DNA of 64,000 nucleotides, taken from the NCBI GenBank assembly GCA_029706075.1, contig JAINUG010000002.1, positions 2,492,960 through 2,556,959 of the forward strand. Direction: 5' to 3'. Source of the stretch: Aldrovandia affinis (lineage: Eukaryota > Chordata > Actinopteri > Notacanthiformes > Halosauridae). The position numbers were made by a program, and so were the translations under genes. Of this stretch, positions 14,400 to 64,000 are shown piece by piece; positions within the stretch are counted from its first letter, which is position 1, and the number at the start of each line of letters is the position of its first letter. Under the pieces are notes generated by a model that ran no database searches, was not told the DNA's origin, and saw nothing but the letters and a program-made list of their open reading frames with translations.

Positions 14400-14580
14400 A
14401 GGATAAAGTAGCACGAAAGCAGTGACGTTAACAAAGCTAAAGTCTCTCCGGAACATTTAGACGGCTACATGGGGAACGTTGTTTAGTGGACAGGGGAATG
14501 TTTTTAGTGTTGCACCGTGAACTGTCAGTGGAGAGGTGTTTTGGAAGAGGACAGGTACAACGCAATCCCACAGTAAGATT
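14400..14580 (+). promoter_or_regulatory. Candidate rmdn2 promoter / 5' UTR exon
   Basis: Because a splice acceptor lies nine bases before the rmdn2 ATG, at least one noncoding exon must lie upstream of 17.1 kb. This stretch has a CRE-like TGACGTTA at 14423-14430 and two donor-like sites (CAG|GTACAA with GT at 14555, and GTAAGA at 14573). It is followed for 450 bp by dense gctagcta/gttagctaac motifs, which are common just downstream of fish transcription starts. No TATA box or transcript evidence is visible, so this is an inference. Confidence 0.3.
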
Positions 14581-15159
14581 TTATCTTCAATTATATTGTT
14601 AAGGAAACACTTTTATAGTTGTAGTTTATTTCTCATTCACTGGAACACTGAACTATGTTGTTTGCGCGACAGAAAAGAAATGTATGGGAAGACATGGCTT
14701 GCTGGCAAGCTAGCTAATGGTAGCCTGCTAATTTAGTTTTCAAGCTAACTTGCTGTCAAGGTTGTTTACTTGTACCTAACTAGCGACTCTGTTTTTGTAT
14801 CTTGTGAGCGAACCCGATTTGTACATGCTGTTGTAAACTATTAATAGGAATGGCGTAATTATTGTGTAACGCTTCGCCAGTGGCAAAGAGCTATTGTTAG
14901 CTAACTACCTTGTTGGCTTGACACAGGTCAGCCGAGGTGACATAGCCAGCAAGCTAGCTAGATAGCTAAGCTACAATTTAGTCACTGCTTATGGGACAGG
15001 GGATCATATTTGCACCCATTTATGTTTAAACTGTTGAAATATGCATGACTGTGCATGTCTCGTCATTGTTCCAAGTCCACCTGCCCCATGTATCAGTATG
15101 GTAATCGTGTTTACTAGTCACGTGGTCAGAGTGCTTAGAGCAGAATCTACTCTGGCCAG

Positions 15160-15600
15160 GTCACCAACAAGATAAAGAGTGAAAACATGGAAACACCTGG
15201 GTAACTGAGGGACAAACATATGTAAGAGGCTACCACACAGGTGTGGCTCATTCATTCATTGAGAAAATAACATCCCAGCATGCATAGGGTCTTGTCTAAA
15301 AATGCTGTACAGGCCTGGTCGTCTATAATTATGCCTGCAAGAGGAGACCCCACTGAAAGAAGGGTGATTGTAGGGGCGCGTTTGACTGGCAATTCATTGA
15401 TCACGAAAGCTCAGCTTGCAGGTGTTTCACGATCAACGGTGTTGAAGGTGAGATCTTTTTTTGGCGATACTCTGGAACGATGCCTGAGACAATGTTCTCC
15501 ACCTTGCATCAGCTAAGCATGATTTGTTAGACATTCTTGTGGAAGAGTGGTGGTATTCCTGCAGAATTCCAGACACTGGTAGATTGGTAGCGTGTGTTTT
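15160..15600 (+). pseudogene. Internally deleted Tc1-like transposon fragment
   Basis: The + strand encodes a transposase N-terminus-like segment (MPARGDPTERRVIVGARLTG, continuing with KAQLAGVSRSTV) from 15330. It then jumps to sequence resembling the 3' transposase/terminal region (caccttgcatcagctaagca, gaagagtggtggtattcctgc). The catalytic core is missing. Boundaries are approximate. Confidence 0.6.
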
Positions 15601-15609
15601 TCTGTGTGC

Positions 15610-17113
15610 TAAACCTTACATTTATTTTTAATTTGTAAGGTTTAAGGAGTTTCATGTGAGAGCCTTCTCTAGACACCTCTTAACCTAATCTGTATTTACC
15701 ATAGCCTGACTTTGGCAGTGCCACCTCCTTTGATTCGATTTGTTATTTATTTTAAGCTGCATGTTCTAGGCTACAGGCTACACGTCAATGCCACTGAATA
15801 TGTACTGATGCAATTCACATTGAGTACGTTCAGCAAATTTAGGTCTACAGCAGCGGTTCCATCTGGGGAATCAAGCCAGCAACCTTTAGGTTAATAGGCT
15901 GTATTCCCTAACAGCTACACCACAGCGCACAGTATTTTGAGGGGTATTGCTACTACTACGGTCGCTACTAATGCTACTACAACCCCTCTTCCTCCTCTGC
16001 TGGACTGCTGTGAAGGTAACCTGTATATCAATGAAGTGTCTGTTTGGATGTTTATCTGGAAGTGTGTCACATTAACATAATTAGTTGTGGAAGTTTGCTT
16101 TTCCTCACGCTCTGCCGAAATGGGTAGGGTACAAGTGGAACCCATTCATGCCCAGTGTAATTAGGGTTGCAATGCTGCCTCCGTCATGAACTTTAGTAGC
16201 CCTGACTCACGTCGCTCCCCCTCTGGCATTGCAGACTATATGCACTGAGGCATTACCTTTCTGAAGAGACCTGCCTTTCGTCTATTTAAACAGATGCGTT
16301 CTTATTTGTTTTGGAGAGGAACATCTGTAATTGGTTGTCTTTTTTAAATTTTGCTTCGTTTTAAAAAAAACAAGTCACGCATGAAGTGATCTTGTGGCTG
16401 TTTCTGATTTCCACAGTCAGCGGCGCTGCGCTTTGTACTGCCCCGGTGCCTAGTGACAGGCGGCAGGGGCATTTACACGCCGGTGTGGGTAGATAGCTGC
16501 ACGTTTAGCCCTGGGCTGGATTATAAAACTGTTTTATAAACTGAAAAGGCTCCATATTGAACGTCCAGTTGCATAGCGCTGTTGCCGTGGCGGCTGAGAG
16601 GGCAATTGTGTACAGTGTGACACCATTGCCATGACAACTGTGCATTGGGAGTGCTATTTACATCACTCACACACAGTTTATTTTTTATCCTTATTGGTCC
16701 AAATCAGGACCATCTCTGAAGTATTATAATTATGATGTTGGGTTGTTGGTTGCAAAAAAAACCACACACGCACAGGTGCGACATTGCTGTGCACCAGATC
16801 AAAGCTCTTTAACCTGAACATGGTACTACCATAATACATCCAGCGGAATAAATGGGAAAGAGAATGCAAATTTAGCACTGTAACTATGTTTCTTCATATG
16901 TCAACATTAGCTCTTTATCAATGAATGTAACTTTGTGGATGACAGGAGTGCTACCTCAGTTCACTGTTGTTTACATCATATGGTCAGCACCTTGTTACAT
17001 ACGGTTTGCATAATGGATCATAGGCATTGGTTTCTCATGAATTTCGCAATACGTTTTTCTTATTGATCGAAACAGAAAAGCGTGACCTTCTTGACTGGTT
17101 CTTGTCTCCACAG
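15610..17113. other. Noncoding DNA upstream of rmdn2 coding exon 1
   Basis: An 11-bp inverted repeat (taaaccttaca, 15610-15620, and its complement at 15634-15644) lies at the left. A decayed minus-strand tRNA-SINE-like segment lies at about 15790-15930 (atctggggaatcaagccagc, aacagctacaccacagc). No coding region is seen before the exon 1 acceptor. Confidence 0.5.
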
Positions 17114-17122
17114 CGCCGGAGG
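17114..17122 (+). other. rmdn2: 5' UTR portion of rmdn2 exon 1
   Basis: Nine bases between the acceptor AG at 17113 and the ATG. The acceptor has a T/C-rich tract (ggttcttgtctccacag). Confidence 0.7.
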
Positions 17123-58350
<41,228 letters not shown>

Positions 58351-58912
58351 GGACACTAATGGGGGGGGCGTTGCTCCTCCCACAGTGGGTACAGATCCCC
58401 CCCCACTCTCCAGGACTGCTATCCTGAAGACAAACTTTTTTTTTTTTTTTTTTTCTTTTTTTAAAAAATAATTATTTTATGTTTTACAATGATGTGGGTC
58501 CTTCCAGGAGCATGTGCTTTGTATGAGGGAATGGACACTGTAGGGCAGTGTGTGTACCGACGATGGCAGTAATGCTCAGAGGGGTACAGACGTGTCCTTT
58601 AAGATCTCTTGTGGCTGCAGGCATCGCCACCGCTACCGCTGTGTCTCTGTAGCTGTTGGCAACCTCTGCTGGATTACAGAACCATTCCTACGACCATTCC
58701 CGAAATCAAGCTGTGAAGAAGCCCTTTCAGGCAAGGCACTGGGACCATCAGTTGCTCCTCTTTGGAAGTTCCCCAAAAGCCAGAAGGAGAGCTCTGCCCG
58801 GAAACAGCGAGAGAGCGATTCCATGTTGCCTTTTGTTGGTGTTATCTCTGCCTCCTCGCACAATGGCATGTCGTTTCTGGTTTTGTCACCAGAGCATCGT
58901 GTTTTTTTCGTG

Positions 58913-58948
<36 letters not shown>

Positions 58949-59518
58949 CATCGCTGTACCATTGACATTTGAACACATTGAACAGTCGACCCTGTTCAGC
59001 TGTGGGAAGGATAGGAGGAGTGAACGGTTCATATTTTATTTCTGTTTCTCGGATGGGAAACAGTAGAAAAACACTATGGGAATGGAGTTGGCCTGATTTC
59101 TCTCTGCATTTGTGTGTGTGTTGATGAACCACCGCCCCCATATGAAGTCCCATTGGTGTGGAGCCGAGGAGAGTGGACGGGGGAAGTCTGATGCAAAGAT
59201 CCGCTCACACTCAGCTCACGCTGGCTCTGCTGTCCGCCCCAGTGGATCCACGGTCCCTCAGCGATTCTCTTTCAGACAGACTGTCTGACTGTCCTGACAG
59301 ACAGGGAATTGTTCATCACCCGTTTTTACATTTTATAAAAGAAGTCAGAGGAAAACATTAATTTACTGTTGCAAATTAACGGTTGCAGATGGATATCGTT
59401 AACTTTTTAAGCGAAAATTATGTTTCGTGAATTTGGCCCATGCAGCAGATAGACGTAGCTGCATTTTATTAATATTTTAAATCTTTTTAAATCTGGGTTT
59501 GGGGGAAGGGGGTCAGTG

Positions 59519-59711
59519 AAGGGATGCCCAGGTTCGGTCCTGGAGATCTCCTGGGTGTGCACGCTTTTGTTCCAGCCCTGCACAGGTCTGATTTCATTAA
59601 TCAACTGCTCATCAAGACAATGAGTATTTGAATAAGGTGTGTTTGTGCTGGGCTGCAACAAAAGCCTGCACACCCAGTAGATCTCTTGGACCGAACTTGG
59701 GCACCCCTGCT
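59519..59711. mobile_element. Foldback (inverted-repeat) MITE in rmdn2 3' UTR
   Basis: Left arm 59519-59583 (ttcggtcctggagatctcct, gggtgtgcacgcttttgttc) and right arm 59645-59711 (aacaaaagcctgcacaccca, gtagatctcttggaccgaac) are reverse complements over about 65 bp with roughly 8-9 mismatches. A spacer of about 60 bp lies between. This layout matches a widespread palindromic element of fish genomes with gggctg(a/c)aacaaaa arms. In the transcript it would fold into a long stem. Confidence 0.75.
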
Positions 59712-60117
59712 GAACACCATTTATCCTGGTGTGTGATCCCGGTCTGTATGTTGTATTGGGCTACGTGGAGGGGAGTGGGTGTTTTTAATGGGAGTTTCTT
59801 TCTTATCGTTTCTACTGATATCCTATAATTCACTCTTTCAGAGACCAATTACTTTGTTGTTCTGAAATTCAATGGGTGAAATACTTGAAGGTTAAATACC
59901 AATTCTACCCTTTTTAATATGAGGATTTTGCAATGTTCTAGTTCACGAATGTACATGGTTTGATATTTTTAGGGGTATGCATACTTGTGTAAATTGTTGT
60001 AAATTATATATGAATTATAGATAGTGATCAAAACAATTGATTTATATAATTGCACAACTGCAGACTGTATGAGTGTATGAGTATGCGTGTGGATGTACGC
60101 ACTCCAGTAATCATAAC

Positions 60118-60123
60118 AATAAA
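60118..60123 (+). promoter_or_regulatory. Candidate polyadenylation signal AATAAA for rmdn2
   Basis: A perfect AATAAA is followed by a T/G-containing stretch (ttttcaatgctggttct). It is the first canonical hexamer after the rmdn2 stop codon. Confidence 0.5.
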
Positions 60124-60317
60124 CACATCAATTTTCAATGCTGGTTCTAAAGTGAAATGCTTCATTTGGTCCTATTTATAACCAAATATTTGTGTTGGTC
60201 ACACTCCAAATGTGAGAAACGGCAGGTGTTTTAAACAGGCTCTTGCTTGAAGATTAAAAGTGAAATGTGCAGTTTTGATTGTCAGTACACTGTGGTAGAT
60301 TTGTATTTAGGCATTTA

Positions 60318-60585
60318 GATCAGGGCTTCCTAAACTGTGATTTGGGATCCAGTGGTGGATCTTGAGGGGGTTGGGTTGGGTTGGGTTATGAGATAAATGT
60401 GGAAAAACGCACATGCCACCCTTAGACGGCCATTAAATCGCACTAAACACTTAACTGAGTGTTGACATCCATTTAGAAAAAAATATTTCACTGCATATAT
60501 CCAACATGGCTGCGTTTTATTGTGGGATGGGTCACAGAAGATTCATTAGTTGAGTCCAGGCCTTTGAAGGTTTGGGGACCACCGT
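60318..60585. mobile_element. hAT-like MITE (tentative)
   Basis: The left end cagggcttcctaaactgtga and right end ctttgaaggtttggggacca are roughly inverted. A (GGGTT)n tract lies at 60369-60387 inside. It follows the presumed rmdn2 polyadenylation site. Confidence 0.35.
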
Positions 60586-60589
60586 GTTA

Positions 60590-61663
60590 CCTCTCCCCTC
60601 TCCCCGTTCGGTTGTGTGCTACTTCTTTTCGTTTGCGATGGAAAAGGGTGTCCGGCCTCCTTTGCTTGTTGCTGCTCGTCTCGGAGCTGGCGGAATCCCA
60701 AACTGATAACGGGCTCGCGTTCCTTTGCCCTGAACTCGTCTCCTGACCTCAGGGACACCTGGTGCACAGGTGAAATTACAGAGGGCACTCCTGCAGGGAA
60801 GGGAAAGGAGGGGGAGGAGGAGGTTGGGTATGGGGGGTGGCCGGATCTCACACCAGGCCCGAAAAAGACGTGAAACGATCCGTCGATCTTTCGTCCTACC
60901 GACACGCTCGACACGGGGAGTGTTTCCTCACAGCCGACTAGGTAACATTCTGCAGGCCGGTGTGTGTGTGCGTTAGGGCCTTCTGCGGAGGGGGTCCCTG
61001 ACGGTGACCCTGCCTGGCTGAGGAAACAAACATGGAAAACCACAATTTCTTCTCAGCTGTCTCTTCTCCACTAACTCCTATTAGGTTTTTTTATTGTCAT
61101 GTTTAAAAAACATTCAATTCATTCTGGTGAAAAGGGACCAATTACCAAACCATTAAAACATAAACACACACAACAAGATAAAATACAGTACATGCATAAA
61201 TATTCTCGAACTAATGCTTTCTGGGATATTGCACTTGACACAAAAGAGACTTTTCGCATGTCTTTTGTTTTGTATTATCCCACCACTTCTGCTGCTGATT
61301 ATGAACTGGCCTAAAGGATGTGCTCTTATTATCTTCTTCATGACATGACATAGGGGCTGAGAGCTCCTCACTCTTTCACTGCATGTTCACCTGTATGATT
61401 GAACCACCCATTAATGCTTTCTCCCCTGCAGCAGCAAGATGTGTATCATTTTATTTTTCAGACAACAAAGAAGAATTTTAGATTAAACAAATGGGGGGGT
61501 GAGTTGGTGCGGTGGAACTCAGGTTGTCTTTCACCCCTCCTCCCGGTGTGACTACCATGTTAACTTCAGTGTCTCTCTCTCTGTCTCTCTCTATCTCTCT
61601 CTCTCTCCCTCCCTCCCTCTCTCCCTCTCTGTCTATCTCACACACTCTCTCCCTCCCTCTCTG

Positions 61664-61700
<37 letters not shown>

Positions 61701-63530
61701 ACCCCTAAACACATTCCTTTCTAAGGTTATCATAGAAACAGTCACAAATACTTTGTTGCTAATAACCTCAAGCTGTGATTAAGATTTTGCTACGCTCCAG
61801 GGTATTGGAGAGGGATTCAGCACTCCCAGCCCATCGCGTGAGTGAAAGATTCCTTATGTTTCAGCCCGTCACCCAACAACATGAGCACCCCTCAGGCTGA
61901 CTGTGTGCTCCCTCGTATTCCTCCTTTTGAAGTCGCTTCATGATATCACCTGTAGAACACTCCCGATTGGTGAGCAACATGCCCTTTGTGGCCAGTGACG
62001 TCTTTCAGTGGTTAATCAGCAATCTTTTAGATCAACAACCAGGCCGTTGGAACCAACAACAACATTTTCTGAAGCATGTGTGCTTCTCTGACTCCACTCT
62101 CCTGTGAGCCAGTGCCTACTGTATGCCGTCCAGTTCACACAGGACTACAGGAGAGAGCTGGTGCTGATTGGAGGAGAGGCACTGACGACAGCTGTTAGTC
62201 AAAGTGCACTCTGGATGATTTAGACTCACCCTGCTCCTTGGGGATCCTGTGTTTGGCATGTTTTATGATTTGTGCAACACGGTTCAATAGCAGCCTCCCT
62301 GTACTGTACCTAGGACTTTAATGGATTTATGGAGGCAGATTAAGGCCTGCGCCTTGTTTCAACATCGCCATTATTCAACATAAACTCTTGTGCCTGCAGG
62401 AAACAAATTCTTCCTCCGAGGTGGTTTATTGGAAAAATAACCTCTTCTGTTCCTCCTGGCATGATTTTTTTTGTTATTCAAAGTTTACTTGTCTTTCTTT
62501 CTCGCTCCCCGCAGTGCGTAAGAGCGGAACGCAGGCCACTGGTTCAACTCCGTGGTCCTGCCCCCTTTATCACGATGTGCAGCCAGGATTGCGTCCCATT
62601 TAAAGAGAAGCGTTGACAGGTCTGAACCCCCTCCTCCATCCCTCTCTGTTCTCCACAATGTGCCAGATAACACCTTTTGCGGGGGGGGGAAGAGTGCCAA
62701 GGCTTTTGTGCTCTCTGAGAGCAGTAAGGCACACGTTGTACCCTCTGGTTCATGGAGAGGTCATTATGTGTACAGGGATATTACACACAAGTATACTCTG
62801 TTGTGATAAAATATGCAATGCAAGGGATTGGATCAGTGCTTTGCCATGTTCAGCTCTATGGTCTCCTCTCTCTGGCACCCTGCACCCCTGAAGCAAATGG
62901 CCTGGATTCCTTGGAGTGTCCTGGTCCTGGTGTTTATGAAGGTGAAATACGGATCCCGGAATTGCTGTGGTCGGCCAAAGGCCCTTTGAGACACCGTGAG
63001 GGGCAGGACGTTCTTTTAACAGGAGAGAGGCCTCGCCTGCCCGGCATTGTGGGTTAAGAGGATAAGAACGATGTCCAATTCCTCAATGCCACCATTTTGT
63101 CACCTGCGTGATCTGTGTCCAAGCCCAAAGGTGCCGATTTGATGTCTTATTGCTTCCTTGGATCTACTTTTAGTGCTACTTAAAATAGGTTGTTGAGAAA
63201 AGCCTCTCCTTTTTGTTCTTCTTCTGTTTGAGCGGGGTTGGTAGTGTGGCAGGGGGAAGGGGATCAGTAATCTGCTTTCTTTATCTGAACTTGTCACGCA
63301 CCCAAAGCTCGCGGCTGGCTGCGCGCCCCTTGCAGATAACATACAGGATATTCTGGGAGGCTCCGATAAGGCACTGCGCTGGGAAAGAGTTGCCATAAAC
63401 ACTTCTCTTTTGTTCTTAGGCCACATAGAAATGCAACTGTCATGGCTGCAGGCTTGGCTTCATTGCGAGAAATGTGTTTATTACCTAGGCCATGGATAAT
63501 GAACAGCCAGGTTAAGTAGGTTTTAAAAAA
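60590..63530. other. 3' flank, no gene recognised; (CT)n at 61566-61698
   Basis: The interval contains a long C/T microsatellite. Open frames up to 165 codons (60546-61043, minus) have no recognisable motif and lie partly over the MITE. In mammals CYP1B1 lies next to RMDN2; no P450 sequence is seen here. Confidence 0.5.
61566..61698. repeat. (CT)n compound microsatellite
   Basis: About 130 bp of CT, CCCT and CTGT tracts. Confidence 0.93.
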
Positions 63531-63534
63531 ATTA

Positions 63535-63650
63535 ATGTAAATGTAATAATGTTATGCCATTTTGCATTTATGCAATTTACAGTAATGAATGCATACATTT
63601 TTCAGTATATGTGGTCTCAATATGCCATTTAGCAGCTCTACCTATTTTTT
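63535..63650 (-). mobile_element. Decayed tRNA-SINE fragment
   Basis: atttacagtaatgaatgcat then acatttttcagtatatgtgg closely matches positions 32037-32072 of the intron 3 SINE; the head and tail are lost. Confidence 0.5.
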
Positions 63651-64000
63651 TCCCCAAACTATTTTTTTCCAGCAAAGAGCAGCAGAATACCGTAGAAAGG
63701 TAATCACATTCTGAGGACCATGCTCCTGTTTCTCCAATTAGTGTCAGTGTCAGGCAGCCACTGGCAAGATTTCACAGTTAGTATTTAAAATTCACATCAG
63801 CATTTTATTTTCAGTCTGTGTTTTCACAGGCATAAATTAGAAGTATGATCTTGGAAAAAGATCCCTTTTGATGTAGCTCCCTTGGGACTAAGATACAGTT
63901 CTAATCACAGTACAAGGATGGCCAGTTTTATCTCAGACAAATATTTTCACAATTCACAAAACCACAATAAAAAACATTTTAATTTCCTGTAATTTTCAGT

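Larger units (their letters stand above)
58351..60140 (+). other. rmdn2: rmdn2 3' UTR (predicted)
   Basis: The first canonical AATAAA downstream of the stop is at 60118-60123, predicting cleavage near 60140 and a 3' UTR of about 1.8 kb. It contains two long T runs (58436-58462 and 58899-58942) and a foldback element at 59519-59711. The polyadenylation signal is seen directly; use of that site is inferred. Weaker signals or an internal site cannot be excluded. Confidence 0.55.

Noticed and set aside
17027-17122. Upstream in-frame ATG extending exon 1 by 32 codons
   Set aside because: A good acceptor (tgtctccacag) lies between it and the 17123 ATG, and the extension has no match to the RMDN N-terminus, which begins directly with a short polar stretch and the membrane helix.
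60366-60387. Telomere-like repeat
   Set aside because: The unit is (GGGTT)n, four copies only, not the vertebrate TTAGGG repeat.
60546-61043. 165-codon minus-strand frame downstream of rmdn2
   Set aside because: Low-complexity Ser/Pro composition, partly over a MITE-like sequence, with no motif; a neighbouring CYP1B1 was considered but no P450 heme-binding motif is present.

Overview
The window is a piece of a vertebrate nuclear genome, most likely a ray-finned (teleost) fish. The evidence is GT/AG-split exons spread over 41 kb, abundant (CA)n and (CT)n microsatellites, tRNA-derived and 5S-rRNA-derived SINEs of types common in fish, Tc1-like transposon remnants and a LINE fragment. The species cannot be named from the sequence. 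There are no bacterial operons, CRISPR arrays or viral genes.

One protein-coding gene is recognisable: rmdn2 (regulator of microtubule dynamics 2, formerly FAM82A1), on the + strand. Ten coding exons run from the ATG at 17123 to the stop at 58350. They join in frame across nine GT..AG introns to give 1224 nt, or 407 codons plus stop. The protein has an N-terminal membrane anchor (residues 8-26), a coiled coil (about 58-104), a basic patch (118-121), a conserved acidic Gly-Tyr block across the exon 1/2 junction, and a C-terminal TPR-like helical domain (about 200-395). The choice of RMDN2 over its paralogue RMDN3 rests on the exon 1 and 2 motifs and on total length. The 5' untranslated exon is not certain; a candidate promoter/first exon lies near 14.4-14.6 kb. 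The 3' UTR probably runs to about 60.14 kb, after an AATAAA at 60118.

Layout: 1-14.4 kb is 5' flank or first intron with decayed SINE and Tc1 pieces. 14.4-17.1 kb holds the promoter candidate and a Tc1 fragment. 17.1-17.5 kb is coding exon 1. Intron 1 (12.8 kb) carries a 5S-derived SINE, long (GT)n tracts, Tc1 remnants, a tRNA-SINE and one unexplained minus-strand open frame near 28.5 kb. Exons 2-4 lie at 30.3-33.0 kb. Intron 4 (16.3 kb) carries a back-to-back LINE/Tc1/5S-SINE cluster at 36.5-38.0 kb, a tRNA-SINE at 44.4 kb and a heptamer-based minisatellite at 48.2 kb. Exons 5-10 lie at 49.3-58.35 kb, with minisatellites in introns 5, 7 and 9 and several SINEs. 60.1-64 kb is 3' flank without a recognisable gene.

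The most interesting structure beyond the gene is an inverted-repeat (foldback) element inside the rmdn2 3' UTR. Also notable are four unrelated minisatellites confined to introns of this gene, two splice acceptors whose polypyrimidine tracts are (CT)n microsatellites, and a core shared between 5S-derived and tRNA-derived SINEs. I found no convincing undescribed multi-gene system.
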